NCBI RefSeq assembly: GCF_017873605.1
Contig: NZ_JAGGKI010000009.1
Location: forward strand, 186,001-250,000
Length of the DNA stretch: 64,000 nt
Direction: 5' to 3'
DNA from: Paenibacillus lactis
Lineage (GTDB): Bacteria > Bacillota > Bacilli > Paenibacillales > Paenibacillaceae
Made by a program: the position numbers and the translations under genes. Under the pieces are notes generated by a model. It did no database searches and had not been told where the DNA came from. It saw only the letters and a list, made by a program, of their open reading frames with translations. Shown here in pieces: positions 35,162-43,442 of the stretch (positions are counted from its first letter, which is position 1; every line of letters begins with the position of its first letter).

Positions 35162-35889
35162 TAATCTACACTCCCTTTGACAATCGTTCCGATTTTCTCA
35201 CCCAGAACGACACGCTTGATATTGCCTTGCTCCGTTATGGCGAATACGATGAGCGGAATGTTGTTGTCCATACATAACGATGAAGCTGTAGAGTCCATTA
35301 CCCCAAGGTTTTTGTTCAATACATCAAGATACGTAAGCTGCTCGTATTTCTCAGCAGTTTCATCCTTAAATGGATCAGCGGAATACACTCCGTCCACTTT
35401 GTTCTTAGCCATCAAAATCACTTCTGCTTCGATTTCCGCTGCGCGAAGCGCTGCAGTCGTATCGGTGGAGAAGTATGGGTTACCCGTTCCCGCCGCGAAA
35501 ATAACGACACGGCCTTTTTCCAGATGTCTTATCGCTCTGCGACGAATATACGGTTCTGCAATTTGCTGCATGGAGATGGATGTTTGCACACGGGTCGGCA
35601 CTCCGATTTGCTCCAATGCATCCTGAAGCGCCAGGGAATTCATCACGGTTGCGAGCATCCCCATATAATCCGCAGTCGCTCGGTCGATCCCGTTCGCGCT
35701 GCCGGCAATGCCGCGCCAGATGTTTCCGCCGCCGCAGACGATGGCCACTTCCACACCAAGCTCTACGACATCGCGAACCTGCTCTGCGATTGAACCGATC
35801 GTATCCGCATCAATTCCATATCCGTTCTGACCTGCAAGGGATTCCCCGCTAACTTTCAATATGACTCGTTTATATACAGGCTGTTCCAA
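35161..35889 (-). CDS. pyrH: UMP kinase
   Basis: Converts UMP to UDP; amino-acid-kinase fold hexamer. 242 aa. The phosphate loop KVSGESLAG is near residue 8 and the CGGGNIWRG loop near 55. Start TTG 35889 (LEQPVYKRVILKVSG) with GGAGG 8 bases upstream. The open frame to 36138 is not coding: it covers the tsf terminator. Confidence 0.97.
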   Translation of the reverse strand: MEQPVYKRVILKVSGESLAGQNGYGIDADTIGSIAEQVRDVVELGVEVAIVCGGGNIWRGIAGSANGIDRATADYMGMLATVMNSLALQDALEQIGVPTRVQTSISMQQIAEPYIRRRAIRHLEKGRVVIFAAGTGNPYFSTDTTAALRAAEIEAEVILMAKNKVDGVYSADPFKDETAEKYEQLTYLDVLNKNLGVMDSTASSLCMDNNIPLIVFAITEQGNIKRVVLGEKIGTIVKGSVD

Positions 35890-36107
35890 ATGATAACCCT
35901 CCACTTTAAGACGGCGCCTCGTTGTACAGACGCCCGTTTGAAAAACGACAGACAGACACACCGGCACTGCTTGACGGTTAAAAAAATCGGGTAAACACAT
36001 CCGTCTCAAGTAGAAACATCCTGGTCGTCTAATCAGACTATAGTCGGTTCTCTCTAACGAGATAAGGGTAGTCTCTACTCCGGGCTGCATCGCATTCTTA
36101 TCTCTCT

Positions 36108-36138
36108 TTAAAAAAGAAGGAACACGGGTGTGTTCCAC
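36108..36138 (-). terminator. Terminator after tsf
   Basis: GGAACAC and GTGTTCC (36119-36136) form a tight hairpin followed by TTCTTTTTT. The remaining ~220 bases to pyrH presumably hold its promoter, which I cannot place well (a TATAGT lies near 36040). Confidence 0.88.
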
Positions 36139-36170
36139 TCTTTCCTCTTACTTATATTAGCTCATTCGAA

Positions 36171-36821
36171 TTAATTATTCACCTGAGCCATAACTTCTTC
36201 TGCGAAGTTTTCTTGTTTCTTCTCAAGGCCTTCGCCCAGCTCGAAGCGAGCAAAACGACGGATCGAGATGTTCTCGCCGATCGTGCTGATTTTCTCGTTC
36301 AGCAGCGTATTGATGGTTTTGTCCGGATCCTTAATGAATGCCTGCTCCATCAAGCAGTTCTCTTCATAGTATTTGTTGATGCGGCCTTCAACCATTTTTT
36401 CAACGATTTTCTCAGGCTTGCCTTCGTTCAGCGCTTGGTTCTTGAGAATTTCCTTCTCTTTCTCAAGCTCCTCAGCAGGAACTTCCTCGCGTCGAACATA
36501 TTTAGGGTTTGCTGCAGCGATGTGCATTGCGATATCGCGGGCAAACTCTTTGAATTGATCGGTCTTGCCGACGAAGTCGGTTTCGCAGTTGATTTCAACG
36601 AGAACGCCGATGCGTCCGCCGCCGTGGATGTAGGATTCTACAACACCTTCAGTTGCGATACGACCTGCTTTATTCGCAGCTGCCGCCAAACCTTTTTCGC
36701 GAAGAACCGCGATCGCTTTATCGATATCACCGTTTGTTTCGTCCAGCGCTTTTTTGCAATCCAGCATGCCTGCGCCTGTTCTTTCGCGAAGTTCTTTTAC
36801 CGCACTAGCTGTTACTGCCAT
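36171..36821 (-). CDS. tsf: Elongation factor Ts
   Basis: Nucleotide exchange factor for EF-Tu. 216 aa. Opens MAVTASAVKELRERTGAGMLDCKKAL, with the core motif ETDFVGKTDQF (about 80). ATG 36821 has GGAGG 8 bases upstream; the in-frame start at 36836 overlaps that site. Follows rpsB, but a terminator and a folded leader separate them. Confidence 0.98.
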   Translation of the reverse strand: MAVTASAVKELRERTGAGMLDCKKALDETNGDIDKAIAVLREKGLAAAANKAGRIATEGVVESYIHGGGRIGVLVEINCETDFVGKTDQFKEFARDIAMHIAAANPKYVRREEVPAEELEKEKEILKNQALNEGKPEKIVEKMVEGRINKYYEENCLMEQAFIKDPDKTINTLLNEKISTIGENISIRRFARFELGEGLEKKQENFAEEVMAQVNN

Positions 36822-36848
36822 TTCAATTCCCTCCAAATTGGTATTGAT

Positions 36849-36914
36849 GAAGCGGTAGCCTCGGTCAAGGTTTTATTCGCCGGAAACGGCGAGGTCCAAC
36901 CCAAAGGCCGCTTC
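36849..36914 (-). promoter_or_regulatory. Structured leader before tsf
   Basis: GAAGCGG/CCGCTTC (36849-36855 with 36908-36914) encloses a perfect TCGCCG-TTTC-CGGCGA hairpin (36877-36882 with 36887-36892). It ends 15 bases before the tsf ribosome site. Folding is inferred from the pairing only. Confidence 0.4.
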
Positions 36915-36980
36915 GCCTTCTAAGTATTCATCATTTGCAAAATCATCTTTAGATATCAGACTCTTATGTACTGACATCTT

Positions 36981-37025
36981 AAAAAAAGGGCGGTGAGAGG
37001 TTATCCACCTACCAACCACCCTTTT
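36981..37025 (-). terminator. Terminator between rpsB and tsf
   Basis: AAAGGG.GGT and ACC.CCCTTT form the stem, followed by seven Ts. It lies 32 bases past the rpsB stop. It would let S2 be made in excess of EF-Ts. Confidence 0.82.
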
Positions 37026-37057
37026 CATTTAATTCATGGTTATACGTTTAATCCCGA

Positions 37058-37756
37058 TTAAGCGGTTGTTTCTTCACCTTGGTGAGCTTCAACAACAGCG
37101 TCGGCCATTTTGCCTGTCAGCAATTTAACCGCACGGATCGCGTCATCGTTACCTGGGATTACGTAGTCGATTTCATCCGGATCACAGTTCGTATCCACGA
37201 TGCCTACGATTGGGATACCCAATTTGCGGGCTTCCGCAACAGCGATGCGCTCTTTGCGAGGGTCGATTACGAACAATGCGCTTGGAAGACCCTTCATGTT
37301 CTTGATGCCGCCCAGGAATTTCTCAAGACGATCTTTCTCTTTGCGGAGAAGGATAACTTCTTTCTTAGGCAGCACTTGGAACGTGCCGTCTTCTTCCCAA
37401 GATTCGAGCTGCTTCAAGCGGTTGATACGCTTCTGGATCGTTTCGAAGTTTGTCAGCGTTCCGCCGAGCCAGCGTTGGTTGATGTAGTACATACCGCAAC
37501 GCTCTGCTTCTTCCTTAACGGAATCTTGAGCTTGCTTCTTCGTGCCGACGAACAGGATGGTTCCGTTCTCAGCAGCAATGCTTTTCACAAAGTTGAATGC
37601 TTCTTCAACTTTCTTGACCGTTTTTTGCAGGTCGATAATGTAGATACCGTTTCTTTCAGTGAAGATATATTTATCCATTTTCGGGTTCCAGCGACGAGTC
37701 TGGTGACCGAAGTGAACGCCAGCTTCCAAAAGCTGCTTCATGGAGATTACTGCCAT
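37058..37756 (-). CDS. rpsB: 30S ribosomal protein S2
   Basis: Small-subunit protein, 232 aa. Opens MAVISMKQLLEAGVHFGHQTRRWNPKM, the S2 signature. ATG 37756 follows AGGAGGTG. It has its own strong promoter and a ~120-nt leader, and follows the end of the fla/che region as in B. subtilis. Confidence 0.98.
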   Translation of the reverse strand: MAVISMKQLLEAGVHFGHQTRRWNPKMDKYIFTERNGIYIIDLQKTVKKVEEAFNFVKSIAAENGTILFVGTKKQAQDSVKEEAERCGMYYINQRWLGGTLTNFETIQKRINRLKQLESWEEDGTFQVLPKKEVILLRKEKDRLEKFLGGIKNMKGLPSALFVIDPRKERIAVAEARKLGIPIVGIVDTNCDPDEIDYVIPGNDDAIRAVKLLTGKMADAVVEAHQGEETTA

Positions 37757-37884
37757 CTTCACGCACCTCCTAAATTTGGTTTTTGTGTGTCCCTCCGCCA
37801 AGATCATTTCCCGTCAAGACTCCCGCTCTTCGCAGAAGCACCCTTTACGGAATCACTCTGGCGTGTGTTTTAACACCGTCAATT

Positions 37885-37913
37885 ACTATAACATAACCGA
37901 AGGCAGGTTGCAA
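37885..37913 (-). promoter_or_regulatory. Sigma-A promoter of rpsB
   Basis: Minus strand TTGCAA, 17-base spacer, TATAGT. The leader from about 37878 to 37757 contains short inverted repeats (GGTGTT...ACACGCC near its 5' end) that may serve S2 feedback. Confidence 0.75.
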
Positions 37914-37974
37914 TGTCTTTTGTGCATGTCCTAAACGGCCCATTTCACCCCTAAATAAGGCCCGGTTATGACTT

Positions 37975-38017
37975 CAAAAAAAACCGTTCGCAACCAGAAG
38001 TCTAGTTGGACGGTTTT
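37975..38017 (-). terminator. Terminator at the end of the fla/che-swrB region
   Basis: AAAACCGT pairs with ACGGTTTT around a long loop and runs into eight Ts; the left arm lies within the last codons of the short MltG-like gene. Confidence 0.85.
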
Positions 38018-38646
38018 GCCGTTATTTTCGTTATGATCGAGCCGTAATCCTCGCCCGCCGTGAACGTGTACGTTCCGCTCTGGATAAAGCGGTTAATCCT
38101 CTTCTCGGTTGCTTTGTCGATGAATCCCTGCCTGTCCTTGATCACCCCGGCTGCAAGCAGACTGTCGGCCACATCGCTGAGGTTGTTGCCGGCAGGCACG
38201 CGGACGGTTATCGGAGCATTGGCTTTAGCCGGCGCCTTGGGCTCCGAAGGTGCTGCTGCTTGCTGCATCTCCTTGGTCTTTGCGGCTTCAGGCTGATCCG
38301 GCTGTTTAGGCTGCTTCGGCGTCTTTCGCTTATCCGTCCCGGTATTGTCAGCCGGTTCCGAAGGCTTGTCTTGTTCATCAGCCTTAGGCTGCTCCCCGCC
38401 CTCAGACGTTTCCTCGCTAAGCTGCTTCTGCTTCCACTGCTCAGCGGTCAAAAGCTCCTCGGATTTGTCCAGCACTTGCATATCCATTGCTTCGGCCGCA
38501 GCCTGCAGCTCTTCCTTCGTCAGCTCCCCGGTCAATGAGGCTTTGGTCAGCTGTGCCCCTTGGCCGATCAGCATAAGCTGAAGCAGCACGGCTCCTGCCA
38601 CGATGCCGAGGCCCAGTCCCATCATGAAGGTTCGGTTCCTGATCAT
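38002..38646 (-). CDS. Short YceG/MltG-like membrane protein
   Basis: 214 aa. One N-terminal membrane helix (about 8-28), a charged Lys/Glu/Pro-rich linker (about 60-140), and a C-terminal segment (VPAGNNLSDVADSLLAAGVIKD) like the LysM-like part of MltG endolytic transglycosylases. The catalytic Glu region of full-length MltG (over 300 aa) is absent, so it probably binds rather than cuts glycan. Coupled by ATGA overlap to the swrB-like gene. Confidence 0.75.
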   Translation of the reverse strand: MIRNRTFMMGLGLGIVAGAVLLQLMLIGQGAQLTKASLTGELTKEELQAAAEAMDMQVLDKSEELLTAEQWKQKQLSEETSEGGEQPKADEQDKPSEPADNTGTDKRKTPKQPKQPDQPEAAKTKEMQQAAAPSEPKAPAKANAPITVRVPAGNNLSDVADSLLAAGVIKDRQGFIDKATEKRINRFIQSGTYTFTAGEDYGSIITKITAKPSN

Positions 38647-39179
38647 ACGGATTCCTCCTGTCTGGCCAGTTGAATAATCAGCTGAACCTCGCCGCGCTGC
38701 ATACCCGAAGCCTTGGCAATCATATCGATCGATTTACCCTGATCATACCATTCGAACAGTTCGGCGTATCGCTCCTTGATTGAAGGCATATGCGGCTCCG
38801 CCTCCCTATTCGAAGCAGCGCCCGCCTGGCGATCTTCCGTCACCGATGACAGCACCTTCGCAAGCTGGTCCTCCGCAGCGCGGAGCCTGTCTTCGGATGC
38901 GGCTGCCTTCCTCTCCAATTCCACGATCCTTGCGCTCCATTGCTCCGCCTGCTCCTGCTGCTCGATCAGCTTGGCGCTCTGTTCTTCCTTCATCTTCCGG
39001 ATCAGCTCTACCAGCTGCTCGTTCTCCTGCTGGATTTCGGCCATGTATCCTTCGAGCGTAGCCTCGACTTCCTTCACCAGCTGTTCCCCGGATGCGCTCT
39101 CCTCCCGGCGTTTAGGCAGCATGAACGCATACAGTACGGCCGCTGCGCCCAGCAAAACGATGTATATCCATGGATACAA
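38643..39179 (-). CDS. swrB: SwrB-like protein (DUF6115 type)
   Basis: 178 aa: one N-terminal membrane helix (MYPWIYIVLLGAAAVLYAF), a long coiled coil (about 30-110) and a C-terminal helix-turn-helix-like segment (ERYAELFEWYDQGKSIDMIAKASGM). This architecture and its place after sigD match SwrB, which in B. subtilis promotes export-gate maturation and swarming. Sequence identity cannot be judged here. Starts at TTG 39179 after AAAGGAG. Confidence 0.75.
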   Translation of the reverse strand: MYPWIYIVLLGAAAVLYAFMLPKRREESASGEQLVKEVEATLEGYMAEIQQENEQLVELIRKMKEEQSAKLIEQQEQAEQWSARIVELERKAAASEDRLRAAEDQLAKVLSSVTEDRQAGAASNREAEPHMPSIKERYAELFEWYDQGKSIDMIAKASGMQRGEVQLIIQLARQEESV

Positions 39180-39246
39180 AACGATTAACTCCTTTGTGTA
39201 CTTAATATAAGAGGCTGTTCAAAAAGACCGACTCCTCGAACTCCCA

Positions 39247-39561
39247 CTATAATGAGATATCCAAGTTTCTTCCTTTATAGGGATGCTCAGCCGGATGCTC
39301 GGCAGCCTCCTTCGATTCGTCGCCGTCCGCGCTCTGGCCCTGCTGTCCTTGCGACCGGCGGCTGCCATCATCGCGCACCGCGGTTTCAGACGACTCGCTG
39401 ACCTCGGCGCTCCGCTTGGCTTCGGCCCGGCTGTTCTTGATCTGCTCGCCAGCAAGCAGATTTTGGTCATTTTGCGGACGCTGCTGAAGTTCATTATGCA
39501 ATTTTCCAGCCTCATTCGTTCTCGGTACGGCAATTTGCATTTCGACAGATTTCAAACTCAA
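39247..39561 (-). CDS. Small charged protein in the sigD region
   Basis: 104 aa, start TTG 39561 with GAGGTGA 7 bases upstream. The N-terminal part (MSLKSVEMQIAVPRTNEAGK) looks conserved in type, followed by a disordered Glu/Gln/Ser/Asp-rich tail. No membrane segment or known domain. I recall similar unannotated genes beside sigD in other Paenibacillus; its function is unknown. Confidence 0.75.
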   Translation of the reverse strand: MSLKSVEMQIAVPRTNEAGKLHNELQQRPQNDQNLLAGEQIKNSRAEAKRSAEVSESSETAVRDDGSRRSQGQQGQSADGDESKEAAEHPAEHPYKGRNLDISL

Positions 39562-39656
39562 GTGAAGATCACCTCATTATAATAGGATCATTCCCACATG
39601 CATCTGCTCGATCAACTACATAGGCCTCATACGCAGCTCTCCTCTGCGACAAGCTC

Positions 39657-41066
39657 CTACAATAACGGCACCATCGTGACATCTCCCTCATGATAGTAAA
39701 AAGAAACCCGCTGCGTGGGATCCTTGATGAAGCGGGTATACCGGCCGATCACAATTTTGGCTCCGCCGTATATGGTCTTGACGACGTTAACCCTCGCTTT
39801 TCCGGTATCCTCCAGCGTCTTTTCGATTTCCAGCATCCGTTCCTTAATTGCCGTCTGTTCCGCCATATTGGACTTTCTCGTTGCATTCAGCTTGATCCGC
39901 ATCGCCATCTTGTCCGGAGACAGCTGGCCGGTCGACGCCAATTGATTCAGCAAATAAAGCGCTTTATCCGTCTTGTCCACACTTTCGATCAACTGCTTCA
40001 GCTGTGCGCGAAGCTCGGCCAATTCGTTGCGCAGGTCTGGAAGCACACCGACCTCAATGACGGTCGCCGTTGACATGCTATTGCCGACAGTTCGTGCGAC
40101 GACCATCTCTCCGGCTTGCAAAACGCCGCCGACGACCAAGCCTTTCGTTCCATTGCATTCGATATTCCGACCCGCGCGGATGTTGGAGTGCATAATGCTC
40201 TGGGAAACGATCACGTTCGCTCCGGCAATGACATTTCCGTCCTGGATAAAGGAGCTCTTCACATCCTGGCCGGCCTTGACGTATCCTTTGTTATAGCCGA
40301 TAATGCCGCCGGAAATATCGATCGAGCCCTCTGCATCAAGCTCGGCGCCTTCCACAAAACCCGTCACCCGGATATCGCCGGCCGCCTTGATTCGAAATCC
40401 GGTCAGGACATTTCCGCGGACAACGACCGTTCCGACAAAGTCGATATTGCCGATGCTGTAATCGACGTCCCCATTAATTTCGTATACCGGAAACACGTTG
40501 ATTTTTCCCTTGTCGGTCCTTGTAAGCAGACCATCGATCGCCGCATACATCGCCGTTTTCTCCGCGTTTACCACTACGTTTTTACCGATCTTGAAATGAG
40601 CTTCCTTTCCCGGCTTGCTCGGGATCTCTTCACCGGTGACCGTCGTCCCGGGCTCTCCCTTTGTCGGTGGGACTCGGGTCGCCAGCAGCTGGCCCTTCTT
40701 TACATTATTTAAACGAATGATTTCTTTATAATCGACTTTGCCGTCCTCAATCTCGAGCGGCTTTACATGGGTCTGCCCTCCGAAATCGACGGTGAATTCA
40801 ATTCTTCCGTTCTGTCCGTGTACAGGCTCCGTTCCGATGGCTATCGGCGTTCTGCTGTATTGATATTCCTCCGCATGACCGGCGATGCGCTGCAGGATAT
40901 CCCGCTGGATCCCGTAACGAATGCCATGACTTCGCAAGAACTGCTCCAGCGCTTCAATCGAGCAGGAGAACCCGTCCTCCCATTTCGTGAACTGAATATA
41001 GGCGATAACCTTGTCATCCGAAAACGTGACGCTCATGTACTGATCCAATGCATAATCTAGAGACAA
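39657..41066 (-). CDS. FapA family protein (DUF342)
   Basis: 469 aa. The central part (about 175-330) is a right-handed beta-helix-like series of Gly-rich strands (GNIDFVGTVVVRGNV, GDIRVTGFVEGAELDAEG), followed by a coiled coil (about 335-420), which is the FapA layout. FapA proteins have been connected with flagella or polar localisation in some bacteria (family knowledge). Start TTG 41066, 9 bases after AGGAAGGGGG; the TTG at 41075 abuts that site. Sits directly after sigD. Confidence 0.9.
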   Translation of the reverse strand: MSLDYALDQYMSVTFSDDKVIAYIQFTKWEDGFSCSIEALEQFLRSHGIRYGIQRDILQRIAGHAEEYQYSRTPIAIGTEPVHGQNGRIEFTVDFGGQTHVKPLEIEDGKVDYKEIIRLNNVKKGQLLATRVPPTKGEPGTTVTGEEIPSKPGKEAHFKIGKNVVVNAEKTAMYAAIDGLLTRTDKGKINVFPVYEINGDVDYSIGNIDFVGTVVVRGNVLTGFRIKAAGDIRVTGFVEGAELDAEGSIDISGGIIGYNKGYVKAGQDVKSSFIQDGNVIAGANVIVSQSIMHSNIRAGRNIECNGTKGLVVGGVLQAGEMVVARTVGNSMSTATVIEVGVLPDLRNELAELRAQLKQLIESVDKTDKALYLLNQLASTGQLSPDKMAMRIKLNATRKSNMAEQTAIKERMLEIEKTLEDTGKARVNVVKTIYGGAKIVIGRYTRFIKDPTQRVSFYYHEGDVTMVPLL

Positions 41067-41097
41067 TCCAGCCAACCCCCTTCCTAAATGGCAAGCG

Positions 41098-41886
41098 TCA
41101 ATCGTTTTGCATCAGCAAATCCCGATCTTTATCAAGCGCGCCCCGTAGTCTCATTATCGCCTTGGAGTGAAGCTGTGAAATACGCGATGGTGATAACGAC
41201 ATCACTTCAGCGATTTCACTAAGTGATAAGTCCTCATAATATAATAATGAAACGACGGTTCTTTCCTTTGGGGTTAATTTACTGATCCCTTTCTTCAGCG
41301 CTTCCCGCAGGTAAAATTCATGCACCTTATGATCCGGATTTTTTGCTTTCTCGTCAACCAGAACCGACATGCGTGTCTCCGACTCCTCCTCGCGAATCGG
41401 ATCCTCCAGCGATGTCAGCGTCATCACCGCCACCTCCTGCAGCATGTGCCGAAATTCCTTCTCGGACACCTCCAGGTAGCTGCTCATCTCCGAATCGCTA
41501 ACGCTGCGCAAATACTTTTGTTCAAGTTGCTGGTACGCAGTTTCGATCTTCTTCGCCTTCTCTCGGACGGAACGAGGCACCCAATCCCCCTGGCGAAGCG
41601 AATCAAGGATTGCGCCCCGAACCCGCCAGGAGGCATAGGTTTCGAACTGCAGACCGCGCTTGTAGTCGAATTTCTCGATGGCATCGATCAGCCCCATAAC
41701 GCCGTTGCTGGCGAGATCTCCCTTCGAGACGTTCTTGGGAAGGCCGATGGCCAAGCGGCTTGAAACATAGTCAACGATGTGCAAATGATTTTCGATTAAT
41801 TTCTTTTTCGCTTCCGGGTCCCCATCTTCCTTCCATGCACTCCATAAATCCGCATGATTCAGCATTGTAGCCTTACGTTCGTCCAA
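41098..41886 (-). CDS. sigD: RNA polymerase sigma factor SigD (FliA family)
   Basis: Directs transcription of flagellin, motor, chemotaxis and autolysin genes. 262 aa. Region 2 (ASNGVMGLIDAIEKFDYKRG, FETYASWRVRGAILD) and region 4 (LSLSEIAEVMSLSPSRISQL) are both complete. The start is TTG 41886 with AAGGAGG 10 bases upstream. Near the end of the fla/che operon, as in B. subtilis, where distance from the promoter tunes SigD level. Confidence 0.97.
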   Translation of the reverse strand: MDERKATMLNHADLWSAWKEDGDPEAKKKLIENHLHIVDYVSSRLAIGLPKNVSKGDLASNGVMGLIDAIEKFDYKRGLQFETYASWRVRGAILDSLRQGDWVPRSVREKAKKIETAYQQLEQKYLRSVSDSEMSSYLEVSEKEFRHMLQEVAVMTLTSLEDPIREEESETRMSVLVDEKAKNPDHKVHEFYLREALKKGISKLTPKERTVVSLLYYEDLSLSEIAEVMSLSPSRISQLHSKAIMRLRGALDKDRDLLMQND

Positions 41887-41901
41887 TTGCCTTCACCCTC
41901 C

Positions 41902-42321
41902 TTATTTTTCCGCAAGGTGACGAACGGCCTTGGCCAGTTCCTCGGGATCTTTAGTTGAGACCAGCTTGGGCGGGTTGAGCGGAACGAATCCGCCCTTGCC
42001 TTTGCTGCCGTTTTCGGAGTGGATCATATCCATCAGCTCCTCATCTTCGTCCGGCGTAGCCAGATCAAGGACGGCCCCTCGTTCATCCTCTTGAGCCGTT
42101 CCGGTATCGGCGCTCTTCCCTGCCTTCGGGCTGTTTCCGTTTCGGCCGGCGATGATGTCCAGCAGCCCTTTCAATAAGAATGCCAGCACAAACCAGATCA
42201 CGAAGGCGAGGAACGCCCGGGCCATACTGGTTGTCCATAGATTGTTGCGTATGGAAAAAATAAAAGTGAAAATAAATCCGGCAATTCCCGATAGGATATA
42301 AAAACGCAGTTTTTCCATCAT
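41902..42321 (-). CDS. Unnamed two-TM protein between cheD and sigD
   Basis: 139 aa from ATG 42321, immediately after the cheD stop with AAGGA about 10 bases upstream. Two membrane helices (about 5-22 and 32-55) precede an acidic cytoplasmic tail (QEDERGAVLDLATPDEDEELMDMI) and a conserved-looking end (FVPLNPPKLVSTKDPEELAKAV). No known domain. B. subtilis has nothing here, so it is a lineage-specific addition to the operon. The longer frame to 42465 lies within cheD. Confidence 0.8.
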   Translation of the reverse strand: MMEKLRFYILSGIAGFIFTFIFSIRNNLWTTSMARAFLAFVIWFVLAFLLKGLLDIIAGRNGNSPKAGKSADTGTAQEDERGAVLDLATPDEDEELMDMIHSENGSKGKGGFVPLNPPKLVSTKDPEELAKAVRHLAEK

Positions 42322-42323
42322 CT

Positions 42324-42821
42324 CTACAGTTCCTTTATGCCCTTTTGTACACTTCGCACGGTAAATTTCCCCGTCGAACAGTCCAGTTCCACGGTTCTTC
42401 CGTAATTTTCTCCAGTATCCTCCGCAATGAGGGCAATGCCCATCTGCTGGAGTCCCTCTTTGCACGATTCGACATTCCGAGGGCCGATCCGCATGGTATC
42501 GCCGGCTCCGGCAAAGGAGAACATTTGCGCGCCGCCGGCCATTTTTGCAACCAACCTGGCTTGAACGGCGCCCAGTCCCTTCATTTTGTTCAGAAGGACC
42601 GGAAGGGCCGTGTCCGCATACTTCGCCAGATTCAGCTGCCCCTCCCTGGCAATCGAGGAGGACGGAAGCATGATATGGGCCAGCCCCCCGATCTTCGCAA
42701 CCGGATCATACAAGGTCAGTCCGACGCAGGAGCCAAGCCCGGTCGTGCGCAATATGCCGTTTGGACCTGCGACGTTCAGATCCGCCATGGCCACCTTCAC
42801 GATGCTTTGCTCATCAATCAT
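42324..42821 (-). CDS. cheD: Chemoreceptor glutamine deamidase CheD
   Basis: Deamidates chemoreceptors and stimulates CheC. 165 aa. The catalytic Cys is in GLGSCVGLTLYD (about 32) and His in GLAHIMLPSS (about 49). Its ATG overlaps the cheC end by 8 bases, pairing the two partners in translation. Confidence 0.97.
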   Translation of the reverse strand: MIDEQSIVKVAMADLNVAGPNGILRTTGLGSCVGLTLYDPVAKIGGLAHIMLPSSSIAREGQLNLAKYADTALPVLLNKMKGLGAVQARLVAKMAGGAQMFSFAGAGDTMRIGPRNVESCKEGLQQMGIALIAEDTGENYGRTVELDCSTGKFTVRSVQKGIKEL

Positions 42822-43440
42822 GCTCTAAAGGCACTCCCAAGGCTTCGAATATTTGCGCGAACGAAGGTGGATCGGGTATGAGAAAAAACTGGCCTTCCAC
42901 TTCATTCTGTCCCTCTAGAAACGTCGTGTTGATCAAGAGCGCATCGTCTCCCATTTCTCCGAATTGAAGGAGTCCGTAGCTTAATATGGCGCCCGCCATG
43001 TCCATGGCCAGTCCCGGAACGGTCGGCGTCATGGATAAATTGGTAAAATCCGCAAGCGAGGAAAGATAGGAACCGGCCAGGATGTTGCCGATTTCGCACA
43101 ATGCCGACAGCTCCATCTCGGAGAATTGTTCGTCCTCCGACACTTCGATGCCCGCCAGGTTCTGGAGCAGATTTTTTCCCGCTTCAGGGCTCATGATAAA
43201 GAACAGATTGCCCGGTGCGCTGCCTTCCACCCGCAGGAAGACGGCCAGCACCACTTGCTCGCTGCCGCCCACGCTTTCCGCGATTTCTTTAAAAGGAAGC
43301 AGCTGCACTTTCGGTACGGCCATATCGATGGGCTTGTCCAGCAAGCGGGACAATGCCGTTGCAGCATTCCCCGCACCGATGTTCCCCACTTCCTTCAGCA
43401 CATCCATCTTGACTTCCCTGCCATACTTAAACAGCTCCAC
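42814..43440 (-). CDS. cheC: CheY-P phosphatase CheC
   Basis: Dephosphorylates CheY-P in adaptation; 208 aa. Both phosphatase-type motifs are visible: LKEVGNIGAGNAATAL (about 15-30) and LCEIGNILAGSYLSSL (about 112-127); the second lacks the usual Asn at its end. GTG start at 43440 with GAGGA upstream, two bases after cheW. Confidence 0.96.
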   Translation of the reverse strand: MELFKYGREVKMDVLKEVGNIGAGNAATALSRLLDKPIDMAVPKVQLLPFKEIAESVGGSEQVVLAVFLRVEGSAPGNLFFIMSPEAGKNLLQNLAGIEVSEDEQFSEMELSALCEIGNILAGSYLSSLADFTNLSMTPTVPGLAMDMAGAILSYGLLQFGEMGDDALLINTTFLEGQNEVEGQFFLIPDPPSFAQIFEALGVPLEHD

Positions 43441-43442
43441 GA

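Noticed and set aside
35890..36138. 83-codon N-terminal extension of pyrH
   Set aside because: It covers the tsf terminator and intergenic DNA; the TTG at 35889 has a good ribosome site and gives the normal UMP kinase length.
39219..39533. 104-codon alternative frame over the small charged protein gene
   Set aside because: The frame 39247-39561 has a TTG with GAGGTGA at good spacing; this one lacks a start signal and is Arg/Ser-rich like a shadow.
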